DNA of 64,000 bases. Source: an uncultured Prevotellaceae bacterium. GTDB lineage: Bacteria; Bacteroidota; Bacteroidia; Bacteroidales; Bacteroidaceae. The notes beneath the pieces are model-generated. The model did no database searches and had not been told where the DNA came from. It saw nothing but the letters and a program-made list of their open reading frames with translations. Location: NCBI GenBank assembly GCA_900313615.1, contig OMRP01000007.1, positions 1 through 64,000 of the forward strand, given 5' to 3'. The translations under genes were made by a program, and so were the position numbers. Of this stretch, positions 33,730 through 44,315 are shown one piece after another. Numbering within the stretch: position 1 is the first letter of the stretch; each line of letters starts with the position of its first letter.

Positions 33730-36270
33730 ATGAAAAGACTTATGATTTTGGCCATTACGGCCCTCATCGCCAGCCTCGCCGACCTCTCTGCCCAGACCAT
33801 CATCAAGGGTGTGGTGAAAGACTCCATCAGCGGCGAGACCGAGCCCTACGCCACCGTGCGCGTGTTCAAAGCAACTGACATGAAGAATGCCGTGGGCATG
33901 TCGCTCACCGACATCGACGGCAAAATAAAACAAGAAGTGACTGGCACGGGAACCCATGTGGTGACCATCGCCTCAATGGGTAAGATGGACGTCAAGCGTA
34001 CCGTGACCCTCAGCGGACAACGTGAGATAGACCTCGGCACCGTGCTGGTGTCCGACGACTCAAAAACACTTGCCGGCGTAGAGGTAGTAGCACACAAACC
34101 ATTGGTGAAGATGGAAACCGACAAGATGAGTTACAATGTGGAGAACGATGTCGACGCAAAGTCGCAGACCATCCTCGACATGCTTCGCAAGGTGCCTATG
34201 GTTACCGTCGACGCACAAGACAACATCAGCGTGAACGGCTCGTCCAACTTCAAGGTGTATGTTGATGGCAAGCCCAACCCCATGATGTCGAGCAACCCCT
34301 CGCAGATATTCAAGTCCATCCCTGCCTCGATGGTGAAGAACATCGAGGTGGTGACCAACCCCGGCGCCCGCTACGACGCTGAAGGAGCAGGTGGTGTGCT
34401 CAACATCGTGATGCAGCACAACGAACCCGGTGGCGGCAGTGCACTGACCTCTGTCAACGGCTACAGCGGCACCCTTCGTGGTCAAGTGAGCACCCGTGGT
34501 TTTGGTGGTGGTGCCTTCCTGAACGTACAGCAGGGCAAATTCACCATCAGCGCCAACACCTTCCTGAACTCTTCGAAAATGGATGGCACCGAGGTGGACA
34601 TGATTCGTGAGCAATTCTCCGACTTCGGCAACATTTCGACGAAATACCATCAGGATGGCACCACCAAACTGCCTTTCATCATGGGCAACCTGAGCATCGC
34701 CTATGAGATAGACCCTATGAGCAACCTGAATGCCACCTTCGGACTCACCCGTTTCAACATGAAGAGCGACGGCCATCCCATCACCACCATGAGCGGCGGC
34801 TACTACGGCGACGGATTCAGTTACGGCAACTTCACCAAGACGGAGAACCTGAACCAGTCGTTCACGGGAACCATCGACTATCAACGCTTCTTCAACCAGG
34901 CTCGCACCAGTCAGATGACTGTCAGTTACCAACTTACATATTCTCCAGGACATACAGAGAACTGGAGCGAGTTCGACCCCATGGACATGGATACGGAAGC
35001 GGCATCAACCATGCCTCTCGATCTGACCGACCGCTACAGCGACAGTCACCAGAAGACCACGGAGCATACTGTCCAGGTAGACTTCACCACTCCCATTGCC
35101 CCACAACATACGCTGAGCACGGGTGTGAAATACCTCAACCGTCACAATAACGCCGAAGCGAAATACTACCTCTCCGACGTGTACAATGAGAATATGAGTT
35201 CCGACTATCGTTACACGAACAACATCGGTGCCGTATACGCCGAATACGATGGTCACTGGGGTAACTGGGGCACCAAAGCCGGTCTGCGCTATGAGCACAC
35301 CTGGCAAGACGTGGAATACCGCTTAGGCGATGGTCATGACTTCAGCACCGACTACGGCACGCTCGTTCCTTCGGCCACGCTCTCCTATTCGTTCTCTCCT
35401 ACACAGAACCTCGGTCTGTCGTACAACATGCGCATCTCTCGTCCTGGTATCAGTTACCTGAACCCCTACGTGGACCGCACGAACCCCACCATGCTGACTT
35501 ACGGTAACAGCGACCTCGACGTGGAGAAGACCAACAATGTCAGCCTCGTGTTCAACAGTTTCTCTTCAAAATGGATGATGAACGCCACACTGCGCCACAG
35601 CTTCTGCGACAATGGCATCGAGCAATACAGTTTCTATGATGACAAAGGTCTGCTCAATACCACCTATGGCAATGTAGTGAAACGTCACATGACTAGTCTG
35701 AACTTCTACGCCAGTTGGTCTGTCACCCGCGACACACGACTGATGTTCAACGGTGGACTCACCTACAGCGATATGCGCAGCGAAGCCCTCGACCTGAAGA
35801 ACCACGGCTGGAGCTACAACTCAATGGTCAACGTACAGCAGAAATTGCCATGGGACATGCAGGGAAGCCTCTTCTGGATAGCCAACTCGAAGACTTACAC
35901 CCTTCAAGGCTGGAGCACCGGTTTCAATATCCTCGGTCTGAACCTCTCGAAAGACATCATCAAAGACAAACTCAGCGTGAGCGTGATGGCCATGACCGGT
36001 CTGCAGAAAGGTGGCAAGATACACATGGATTCGGAGAGCCGTGGCAAAGACTTCGTGAGCACCCAACAGATACACGTTCCCATCCAACAGGTATCGCTGA
36101 ACGTCAGTTTCAACTTCGGTAACCTGAAGAAACAACTCATGCGCCACCAGTCCAAAGTGACCTCCGACTACATCGAACATCAGAGCGCCGGCGAGCAAAT
36201 CAACAACATCGGCAGCGGTCAAGGTGGAGCACAAGGAGGTGGAATGCCTCAAGGCGACATGGGAATGTAA
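33730..36270 (+). CDS. TonB-dependent-receptor-like outer membrane beta-barrel protein (copy 2)
   Basis: The protein has 846 residues from the ATG at 33730 (MKRLMILAITALIASLADLS, signal peptide). The domains match copy 1: regulatory-like domain 24-105, plug about 125-230, then a barrel. By eye most positions are identical to copy 1. The plug and the last 300 residues are nearly the same. The differences concentrate in the first barrel part (about 230-400: NEPGGGSALTSVNGYSG against DGVGGGGMSGINGYSG) and in an added Gln/Gly-rich tail. This is a recent tandem duplication with divergence in surface loops. It has its own promoter. Substrate unknown. Confidence 0.9.
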   Translation: MKRLMILAITALIASLADLSAQTIIKGVVKDSISGETEPYATVRVFKATDMKNAVGMSLTDIDGKIKQEVTGTGTHVVTIASMGKMDVKRTVTLSGQREIDLGTVLVSDDSKTLAGVEVVAHKPLVKMETDKMSYNVENDVDAKSQTILDMLRKVPMVTVDAQDNISVNGSSNFKVYVDGKPNPMMSSNPSQIFKSIPASMVKNIEVVTNPGARYDAEGAGGVLNIVMQHNEPGGGSALTSVNGYSGTLRGQVSTRGFGGGAFLNVQQGKFTISANTFLNSSKMDGTEVDMIREQFSDFGNISTKYHQDGTTKLPFIMGNLSIAYEIDPMSNLNATFGLTRFNMKSDGHPITTMSGGYYGDGFSYGNFTKTENLNQSFTGTIDYQRFFNQARTSQMTVSYQLTYSPGHTENWSEFDPMDMDTEAASTMPLDLTDRYSDSHQKTTEHTVQVDFTTPIAPQHTLSTGVKYLNRHNNAEAKYYLSDVYNENMSSDYRYTNNIGAVYAEYDGHWGNWGTKAGLRYEHTWQDVEYRLGDGHDFSTDYGTLVPSATLSYSFSPTQNLGLSYNMRISRPGISYLNPYVDRTNPTMLTYGNSDLDVEKTNNVSLVFNSFSSKWMMNATLRHSFCDNGIEQYSFYDDKGLLNTTYGNVVKRHMTSLNFYASWSVTRDTRLMFNGGLTYSDMRSEALDLKNHGWSYNSMVNVQQKLPWDMQGSLFWIANSKTYTLQGWSTGFNILGLNLSKDIIKDKLSVSVMAMTGLQKGGKIHMDSESRGKDFVSTQQIHVPIQQVSLNVSFNFGNLKKQLMRHQSKVTSDYIEHQSAGEQINNIGSGQGGAQGGGMPQGDMGM

Positions 36271-36379
36271 AATGCCCCCCTACCCCTCCGAAGGAAGGGG
36301 AACGGAAATAGCTTGGAAGAGTAAAAAAAGTATAGTAGTAAAGAAATAAATAGTTAAAAGAAAACACTGACAACAAAGA

Positions 36380-36410
36380 GGAGCACCCCAAGATGGGATG
36401 CTCCTTCTTT
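36380..36410. terminator. Terminator between receptor copy 2 and aqpZ
   Basis: An 11-position stem with one mismatch (36380-36390 with 36394-36404), 3-base loop, then TTCTTT. It serves the convergent genes on both sides. Confidence 0.75.
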
Positions 36411-36443
36411 ATATTAAGAATAGTAAGCTAATCTACTTACTAC

Positions 36444-37124
36444 TTATTCCTTGTCGGTAGAAATCACCTTCCAAAGGAGAGCGGCGATGGCACCACCGAT
36501 AAATGGACCAACAATGAATACCCAGAGCTGTGAGAGAGCCTCACCACCTTGGAAGAGAGCCGGACCGATGGAACGGGCGGGGTTGACGGAAGTTCCAGTA
36601 AAGTGAATACCCACCAAGTGGATGAGAATAAGGCTCAGACCGATGGCCAGACCTGCGAAATTGTTGGTGGCTCCGTTGGTCTTCGAGGTAGCACCGAGCA
36701 CGACAAGTACGAAGAGGGCGGTGAGCACGATTTCAACAATCAGACCGTTGGTCACGCCGAAAGCGCATCCGTTGGCACCTGTTGCCGTAGTGATGACCGG
36801 TGAGGTCTCACCCGAAGCGACAATGCCTGCCAATACGGCGGCGGCGAGGATAGCACCGATAACTTGGAAAATCATGTACATACCGCAGTCTTTGGCACTC
36901 ATTCTTCCGCTCAGGAAAACACCGAGGGTGATGGCGGGATTGATATGGCAACCCGAAATGCCACCGATGGTATAAGCCATTGCCACCACAGACAGACCAA
37001 AGGCAAAAGCCGTACCCACAACTGCTGCGGTGTTAGAAGCATCGCAACCCAGAGCCACGGCAGCACCGCAGCCCAAGAATGTCAGCACGAAGGTGCCAAT
37101 CATTTCAGCTAAATACTTTTTCAT
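36444..37124 (-). CDS. aqpZ: Aquaporin Z-type water channel
   Basis: The protein has 226 residues from the ATG at 37124 (MKKYLAEMIGTFVLTFLGCG); the ORF extension to 37172 overlaps the promoter. It has six membrane helices with both channel motifs, CHINPAITLG and TSVNPARSIGPAL. The segment IHLVGIHFTGTSVNPARS keeps the His and Arg of the AqpZ selectivity filter. This favours a water channel over a glycerol facilitator; the enlarged loop after the second NPA that glycerol facilitators carry is missing. It acts in the inner membrane in osmotic balance. Single gene with its own promoter. Confidence 0.95.
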   Translation of the reverse strand: MKKYLAEMIGTFVLTFLGCGAAVALGCDASNTAAVVGTAFAFGLSVVAMAYTIGGISGCHINPAITLGVFLSGRMSAKDCGMYMIFQVIGAILAAAVLAGIVASGETSPVITTATGANGCAFGVTNGLIVEIVLTALFVLVVLGATSKTNGATNNFAGLAIGLSLILIHLVGIHFTGTSVNPARSIGPALFQGGEALSQLWVFIVGPFIGGAIAALLWKVISTDKE

Positions 37125-37169
37125 ATATGCAAATGTTTTAATGAATAATAAAATTCTTCTTTCAAAACG

Positions 37170-37200
37170 CAAAAATAGTCAAATTATTTTAATTCCGCAA
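37170..37200 (-). promoter_or_regulatory. Promoter of aqpZ
   Basis: On the minus strand, TTG (37198-37200), 20 bases, TATTTTTG (37170-37177). Leader of about 40 bases. Confidence 0.7.
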
Positions 37201-37218
37201 GCTTTTTTGCAAAAAAAA

Positions 37219-38856
<1,638 letters not shown>

Positions 38857-38932
38857 TTACACTGCGTTTCCCCTTGGGAGAATCAAGGCGGTTGTTAGAT
38901 TACGTATTGAGATGGTAATGTTAGCGTGGCTA

Positions 38933-38964
38933 CAAAAATAACAAAAAAGGCCATGCCATGCAAA
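38933..38964 (-). promoter_or_regulatory. Promoter of the GH43 gene
   Basis: On the minus strand, TTTG (38961-38964), 20 bases, TATTTTTG (38933-38940). The leader is about 88 bases. The -33 box lies 11 bases beyond the T-run of the preceding terminator. Confidence 0.8.
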
Positions 38965-38975
38965 CTTTAGGGCAT

Positions 38976-39000
38976 AAAAAAAGGAGTACCGCTGTACTCC
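38976..39000 (-). terminator. Intrinsic terminator of the candidate small RNA
   Basis: A 7-bp stem, 4-base loop and, on the minus strand, seven T residues (A-run 38976-38982). No minus-strand gene lies upstream for it to serve. Confidence 0.75.
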
Positions 39001-39038
39001 GACCTTTGTTAACCTTAAATCTAATACTATGAAAAACA
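38976..39038 (-). ncRNA. Candidate small RNA of about 65 nt upstream of the GH43 gene
   Basis: The stretch has its own minus-strand promoter (39044-39074) and ends in a perfect 7-bp hairpin (GGAGTAC-CGCT-GTACTCC, 38983-39000) followed by seven T residues. No reading frame of useful length lies between. The 5' part contains TATTAGATTTAAGGTTAACA. The unit could be a free small RNA or an attenuated leader of the GH43 gene. No known RNA family is recognised. With the GH43 promoter and the promoters to its right it accounts for the 473-base gap 38839-39311; I see nothing else there. Confidence 0.55.
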
Positions 39039-39043
39039 CATTG

Positions 39044-39074
39044 CAAAATTAAAGAAAAACGTCCGTTTTTGCAA
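39044..39074 (-). promoter_or_regulatory. Promoter of the candidate small RNA with an inverted repeat in the spacer
   Basis: On the minus strand, TTG (39072-39074), 20 bases, TAATTTTG (39044-39051). The spacer contains a perfect inverted repeat AAAAACG-TC-CGTTTTT (39055-39070) that could be an operator. Confidence 0.65.
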
Positions 39075-39278
39075 CAATTTAATACTTTTTGGGGTAAAAT
39101 CCCGCAATTTCTTGATTTAAATCAAGCCGAAAGGGCGGTTTTAGAACTTCGCCATCAATGGTTCCTCTACAAGTCAGCAAATGACATTTTTAAAATGACT
39201 AGTTGACTTTTTGTTGACAAAAACTTTTATTTTGGGGTATTTTGATGGCCATTGACATGATGTTTACTCAAAAAACAC

Positions 39279-39286
39279 TACCTTTG
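39279..39286 (+). promoter_or_regulatory. -7 box for the SGNH esterase gene
   Basis: TACCTTTG, 25 bases before the ATG at 39312. The nearest TTG (39252) is 24 bases upstream, outside the usual spacing. Confidence 0.5.
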
Positions 39287-39311
39287 CAAAAACGAACGAC
39301 AAAAAACGACC

Positions 39312-40415
39312 ATGAAACTAAAAACCATTTTCGCAAGTCTGCTCATCGTAATCTGTGCCAACATGGCCATGGGCAGCACCACACTGCCAATTAAAGGCAA
39401 CATCATCCCAGCCAGTGACCCCAATATCCAATATGTGGGACGTATCAGTTTCAAAAACCCTGAATCACCCTTGTTCACCTATCCCGGCGTGCAAATCAAC
39501 GCACGGTTCGAGGGCACGTCGCTGCGCCTGCACTTCAAGCCGGAGAGCGGCTATTTCATGGTGAGCATCGACGGTTGCGAAGCCTTCAAGGTGGGTTTCA
39601 CCGCCAAAGAAGACTCGGTAGCCACTGTGGCTGTCGCCCTGCCTCATGGCGTTCACGAGGTACGCATCATGAATGCCATAGAGAGCTACCAACGACGGTC
39701 CGAATTTCGGGGGTTCATCCTCGACGAGGGCTGTCACCTCGCAGCCCCCCCTGCCCTACCCGAGCGTAGCATCGAATTTATCGGCAACTCCATCACCTGC
39801 GGCTATGGAGTGGAGGACATGAACGAAAACGACCATTTCAATGATGCCACGGAAAACCATTACCTGACCTACGCCGCACAGACCGCCCGCAACCTCAAGG
39901 CCGTGGAGTATGTGGTGGCACGCTCGGGCATCGGCGTGTACCGCAATTTTGACGGTCCGCGTGAGGGCAGCCCTGTGGTCATGCCCAAGCAATATGAATA
40001 CACCAACTTCGACGATTTCAGCGAGCCATGGGACTTCAGCCGTTACACACCCGACGTGGTGTGCATCAACCTCGGTACCAATGACACGTCGACGAACGAC
40101 TACGACAGCGACCGTCTGCTGAAGGCTTACCGCCAATTCCTCAGTCAAGTGCGCGGCCACCATCCTAAGGCGAAGATAGTACTGTTAAGCGGAAGCATGC
40201 TACAAGGCAAGGAACTGGAGTTGGTGCGTCATCACCTTGACATGGTGTGTGAGGAAGCCCACCAACGTGGCGACAAAGAAGTGTACCGTTTTGACTTCAC
40301 GCCTCAAAACGGTGATTTGAAATATGGTGCCGACTGGCATCCCAGCCTGTGGCAGCACCAGAAAATGGCGGGTGAATTGACCGCCTTCCTGAGAGTGTTG
40401 ATGGGATGGTTCTGA
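39312..40415 (+). CDS. Secreted SGNH/GDSL esterase, CE2-like
   Basis: The protein has 367 residues and a signal peptide (KLKTIFASLLIVICANMAMG). Residues about 30-145 form a beta-sandwich (VGRISFKNPESPLFTYPGVQ, RFEGTSLRLHF) as in the N-terminal domain of CE2 acetylesterases. The SGNH hydrolase core follows, with Ser160 (IEFIGNSITCGYGVE), NLGTNDTS (Asn257) and the Asp341/His343 pair (GADWHPS). CE2 enzymes remove acetyl groups from xylan, mannan or cellulose side chains. Together with the GH43 gene on the other strand this suggests acetylated xylan as substrate, which is an inference. Single gene. Confidence 0.9.
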   Translation: MKLKTIFASLLIVICANMAMGSTTLPIKGNIIPASDPNIQYVGRISFKNPESPLFTYPGVQINARFEGTSLRLHFKPESGYFMVSIDGCEAFKVGFTAKEDSVATVAVALPHGVHEVRIMNAIESYQRRSEFRGFILDEGCHLAAPPALPERSIEFIGNSITCGYGVEDMNENDHFNDATENHYLTYAAQTARNLKAVEYVVARSGIGVYRNFDGPREGSPVVMPKQYEYTNFDDFSEPWDFSRYTPDVVCINLGTNDTSTNDYDSDRLLKAYRQFLSQVRGHHPKAKIVLLSGSMLQGKELELVRHHLDMVCEEAHQRGDKEVYRFDFTPQNGDLKYGADWHPSLWQHQKMAGELTAFLRVLMGWF

Positions 40416-40485
40416 TACCCACCCCGACCCTCCCAAAGAGTGAGTAAGTGAGGGGCAAGGAGCATGAGATTTGTAGAGAGGACGC

Positions 40486-41799
40486 TTACGTGAGCATCCT
40501 GCGTGCTTTCATTTCGAGGTATTTATTTACCACGTCGACCACCAAGTGGCGTGTCGACGTGAGTATGGAGTGTATACCCTGCTGCTGGAGGATATCGACA
40601 ATGAGACGACGCTCGTGCATCATTTTTTCCGCCACCACCCGTTGGTAGTCGTCTTCGCAGTCGTCGCTATCCGACTGGGCGAAGCGTAACAGTTCCTCAT
40701 CGTTGAAGAACACCACCAACAGACGGTGTCGTTTGTTGATTTGGCGTAGATAAGGCAGTTGCCGATACAAACTGCCCAAGGCATCGAAAGCGGTGAAGAG
40801 CACTACGAAGGAACGTCGACGCAGTCGATGGTCGAGCGAGAGACACAGTTCGGAATAGTCGGACTCGCCAAAAGCCGTCTCTGCGTCGTAGAGCGTCTCC
40901 ATGATACGGTTCATCTGTCCCGTACGGCGCGATGCCCTCACCAGTGTATTGAAATGGACGTCAAAGGTGGCCACGCCCGCTTGGTCATCTTTGTTGATAG
41001 CTACATAAGACAACACCAATGCCGCATTGATGGAATGGTCGAGGAGCGTCATCCCCTCCGCCGCCACCTGCATGGTGCGGCCCATATCCACCACGCTATA
41101 TATCTCTTGCGACCGCTCGTCATGATAGACATTCACCATGGGCATCATTCGCCGTGCCGACGCTTTCCAGTTGATATGCCTATAGTCGTCGCCGGTTACA
41201 TATTCCTTGATATGCTCAAACTCCGTATTGCTGCCCACCTGACGTATGCGTTTTGAGCCTTGTGCCACCAACCTGTCGCTAACCGGCCTGAGGTCGATAC
41301 GTCGTAGTGCGAGGAACGAGGGATACACTTTCACCGTCATGGGACGGGCACCCCTGAAACGCCGTTCCACCAACCCTATCATCGTTGATGCATATACCCA
41401 CACATGACCGAAAGCCATCTGTCCACGTTGGGTGGGTCTAATGGTATAATTCATCGTTTTTTCACTGTGCGGACTGACTGTCATGCGCCACCGTAGGTCG
41501 CGCTCCTGCAGTTGCGGAGGCACCTCGTCGACTAGCGTCACAGCCAATCGCAGTGACGAGCGGTTGGTCAATGTCAACACCACCGTATTGTCATCACCAT
41601 TCGACAGCCGCGGTTCACACGACCGGCGCACCTGCACACGGGCGGTCATATAGAGCAGCACCATGTCGACCACTGTCAACGCCAACATGACAGCCAATGC
41701 CACCGCCGCCAGATGGAACAGCGGTAGCCAAAGCAGTCCGAAGGCCATGACGACGGCCACAACGGCTAATGCGATGAAAAACCTATTACGCAGAAACAT
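40486..41799 (-). CDS. DUF58 domain protein of the MoxR operon
   Basis: The protein has 437 residues. Two N-terminal membrane helices (about 8-47) precede a cytoplasmic or periplasmic body. The DUF58 signature is clear: [29 protein letters not shown] and [19 protein letters not shown], the last starting a von Willebrand-like fold with a DMGRTM metal-site-like motif. DUF58 proteins work with the MoxR ATPase encoded 12 bases upstream. This is the last gene of the six-gene operon. The process served (envelope stress or assembly of a membrane complex) is not known for this organism. Confidence 0.9.
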   Translation of the reverse strand: MFLRNRFFIALAVVAVVMAFGLLWLPLFHLAAVALAVMLALTVVDMVLLYMTARVQVRRSCEPRLSNGDDNTVVLTLTNRSSLRLAVTLVDEVPPQLQERDLRWRMTVSPHSEKTMNYTIRPTQRGQMAFGHVWVYASTMIGLVERRFRGARPMTVKVYPSFLALRRIDLRPVSDRLVAQGSKRIRQVGSNTEFEHIKEYVTGDDYRHINWKASARRMMPMVNVYHDERSQEIYSVVDMGRTMQVAAEGMTLLDHSINAALVLSYVAINKDDQAGVATFDVHFNTLVRASRRTGQMNRIMETLYDAETAFGESDYSELCLSLDHRLRRRSFVVLFTAFDALGSLYRQLPYLRQINKRHRLLVVFFNDEELLRFAQSDSDDCEDDYQRVVAEKMMHERRLIVDILQQQGIHSILTSTRHLVVDVVNKYLEMKARRMLT

Positions 41800-41811
41800 T
41801 TATCAAAATTC

Positions 41812-42786
41812 TTATCTCGGCACCGCCAAGGCATTGGCCACTTCAATGAGCACCTTGTCTGGGGTCACCCCTTCCATCTCTGCCTCCGAGGTGATGATGA
41901 GTCGGTGGTGTAGCACCGGCACCACAACACGGCGCACATCATCAGGTGTAACGAAGTCGCGCCCCTGCAACAAAGCATACGCCTTGGACGTACGGAGCAG
42001 TGCCACCGCCGCCCTGGGCGACGCGCCGAGGAACACGGCACGATGGTTGCGCGTGGCCTGCACCACACGCGCCATATAGTCGAGCAACGACGGGTCGACC
42101 ACCACATGGTCGAGCAATGTGCGGCAACGTGTCAACTCATCGCGCGTCATCACAGGATAGATACCCTCGAGCGATGCCAGTCTGTTGTTCAACTGATGAC
42201 GCTGTAGGATGGCCACCTCCTGTTCGAACGATGGATAACCCATGGTGATCTTCATGATGAAACGGTCAAGTTGCGCCTCCGGCAACCGGTAGGTACCCTC
42301 CTGCTCCACGGGGTTCTGTGTGGCCAAAACGGCGAAGAGGTCACCCAAGGGATAGGTGGTGCCATCGATGGTAGCCTGCCGCTCCTCCATCACCTCGAAG
42401 AGTGCCGCCTGTGTCTTTGCAGGTGCGCGGTTAATCTCATCAGCCAACAGGATATCCGTAAACACGGGACCACGGTGGAAATGGAACTCCGACTCCTTCA
42501 TGTTGAACACCGACGTACCCAGAATATCGGACGGCATGAGATCCGGGGTGAACTGTATGCGCGTGAACTGCGCATCGATAAGACGTGCCACCACCTTGGC
42601 CAAAAGCGTCTTTGCCACGCCTGGCACTCCTTCAAGCAACACATGACCATCGGCGAGAATAGCCGTCAGCACCAACTCCACGGCCTCTTCCTGGCCTACA
42701 ATCACCTGTGCTATGAACTGTCGTGCTGCGAGCATCTTTTCAGCAAAGCGCGTCAGGTCGATTCTTGATTGGATATTTTCTTCCAT
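41812..42786 (-). CDS. MoxR family AAA+ ATPase
   Basis: The protein has 324 residues. Walker A is GVPGVAKT (53-60), Walker B is LLADEINR (113-120), followed by [15 protein letters not shown] and sensor 1 [13 protein letters not shown], all typical of MoxR. MoxR ATPases act as chaperones for von Willebrand-domain and DUF58 proteins. It lies between the DUF58 gene (12 bases downstream) and the DUF4350 gene. It is separated from the latter by 209 bases of repeat-rich DNA, unusual within this otherwise overlapping operon. Confidence 0.95.
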   Translation of the reverse strand: MEENIQSRIDLTRFAEKMLAARQFIAQVIVGQEEAVELVLTAILADGHVLLEGVPGVAKTLLAKVVARLIDAQFTRIQFTPDLMPSDILGTSVFNMKESEFHFHRGPVFTDILLADEINRAPAKTQAALFEVMEERQATIDGTTYPLGDLFAVLATQNPVEQEGTYRLPEAQLDRFIMKITMGYPSFEQEVAILQRHQLNNRLASLEGIYPVMTRDELTRCRTLLDHVVVDPSLLDYMARVVQATRNHRAVFLGASPRAAVALLRTSKAYALLQGRDFVTPDDVRRVVVPVLHHRLIITSEAEMEGVTPDKVLIEVANALAVPR

Positions 42787-42884
42787 ATATACTGTTTTTT
42801 TATGAAGTTAAAGAGGGTGTTAAAATGGGAGTTAATTCGCTTCGCTCATGGAAGTTAAAGTGGGAGTTAAAATGGACATTACTC

Positions 42885-42995
42885 CGCTTACTGTTTTTAC
42901 TTTTTTACCTTTCAAAGCTAATGTCCAGCACGAAGTGCTTAACTTCCCTTTTTACTTCCCTTTTTTACTTTTTTACCTTTTTACTTTTTTACCTT
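42885..42995 (-). repeat. Degenerate GTAAAAAG repeats inside the MoxR operon
   Basis: On the minus strand, units such as AAAAAGGTAAAAAAGTAAAAAG repeat directly after the DUF4350 stop codon, followed by GGGAAGTTAAG variants. They occupy half of the 209-base gap before moxR. Confidence 0.65.
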
Positions 42996-44315
42996 TCAAA
43001 GATTTTTACTTCCGAAATTTACATGTTTTATTACCTTATTCATGAAACGGATGTATTGCCGCATCTGTTCCTTGTCGAGTTGTTTATCGTCGGGCAGAAG
43101 AGCCTTGCGCAACACGTTCAACTGCATCTGCAGGTCGCTGGCCGACATCCCAGTCACGCTGGCCAGCGCCGCCACGGTATGCACATCGGCATTCGAGTCG
43201 GTGACATCCACGAACAGGCGTCTCCTTAGTTCATAGGCGAAATAGCGGTATTTCTTATTCAGCAAGTCGCGATGGTTACCCCTACGGTAATAGATGGTTC
43301 CCAAGACCTTTGCGAATTCCACCGACTTGTTTTCCGGCAGCGACATGACGGGAATGACGCGCTGTCGACGGCGTGCCCTGAACACGAAGAACAAGCCAAT
43401 GGCCACCAAGGCTACGATAAGCGCCCAACGAGTTGGTTTGTTTTTCAGGAGGAATGACAGCGGCGACGGCGACGAACTATCTGTTTTCTCCCATTTGGGT
43501 GTGGCAGAATCGTTGAAGCGCACCACTGGTTTGTCGTCGACGAGGTCCATCACCCTTCCCACGTAGGCAGAGATATCGGGATGAAGCACCCCATAGTTGG
43601 TGAACAGCAGCGTGTTGGTGGCGATGACAATTTTCCCTTTGCCATAGTTGCGCTGCAGGAGGACAGGTCTGGTTTCCCGCCATCCCACGTCACCGTCAGG
43701 TTCATGAACGACTACTTCCGTGGTCGCCATCTTCTTGTTGGACATGTTCTTGTTTTCCAATGCCGCAGAAAGTAACTGCGGAGGCATGTGGAACACCTGG
43801 CCACCGACAGTCCATTGAATGGAATCTTTGGCAGCAACCTGCAGAGAGTCCTTGAATTCAGAGAAGTCGAAATCGGCGAAGCGTATACTGCTGAATCCCA
43901 ACGATCGAGCCAGCGACGTGTTAGATTCTTCATCGTAGATATCCTCTGGATAGTTGTTGGCAACTAGCAGCAAATTATTACCACGAGCCGCAAAAGCCAG
44001 CAGTTGTTGTTCTTCCTCATCGGAGAAATAAGCCGTACTGTATATATACGCCAGCGAAACCAGTCCTGCAGAGTCGGCCCGACAGGCTTCATCTACCGAT
44101 ACCTTCGCATAACGATAGCCGTTGGGCAATGATACGGCCATCACGCTGTCGAACAGTTCCATGCCGAAAGGCATGTCGTCGGTGTGACGATAAGTGGCAT
44201 TCCACTTAGCGGGATTATCGTATTTCCCGCTGCTACTGAAAATTCCCAGCAACCATGCCACAGCCAGCAGACCAGCCAGAACCAACAACGCGACCAACAT
44301 ATTGTTCTTGTTCAT
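42996..44315 (-). CDS. DUF4350 domain membrane protein
   Basis: The protein has 439 residues. An N-terminal membrane helix (MLVALLVLAGLLAVAWLL) and a second near residue 290 (WALIVALVAIGLFFVF) flank a roughly 260-residue extracytoplasmic domain. That domain matches DUF4350, which resembles a GATase1-like or ThuA-like fold (GRVMDLVDDKPVVRF at its end). A cytoplasmic basic tail follows (RARRRQRVIPVMSLPENKSV). The gene overlaps the DUF4129 gene by four bases. It is a standard member of the Bacteroidota MoxR-DUF58-DUF4350-DUF4129 cluster; function unknown. Confidence 0.85.
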   Translation of the reverse strand: MNKNNMLVALLVLAGLLAVAWLLGIFSSSGKYDNPAKWNATYRHTDDMPFGMELFDSVMAVSLPNGYRYAKVSVDEACRADSAGLVSLAYIYSTAYFSDEEEQQLLAFAARGNNLLLVANNYPEDIYDEESNTSLARSLGFSSIRFADFDFSEFKDSLQVAAKDSIQWTVGGQVFHMPPQLLSAALENKNMSNKKMATTEVVVHEPDGDVGWRETRPVLLQRNYGKGKIVIATNTLLFTNYGVLHPDISAYVGRVMDLVDDKPVVRFNDSATPKWEKTDSSSPSPLSFLLKNKPTRWALIVALVAIGLFFVFRARRRQRVIPVMSLPENKSVEFAKVLGTIYYRRGNHRDLLNKKYRYFAYELRRRLFVDVTDSNADVHTVAALASVTGMSASDLQMQLNVLRKALLPDDKQLDKEQMRQYIRFMNKVIKHVNFGSKNL

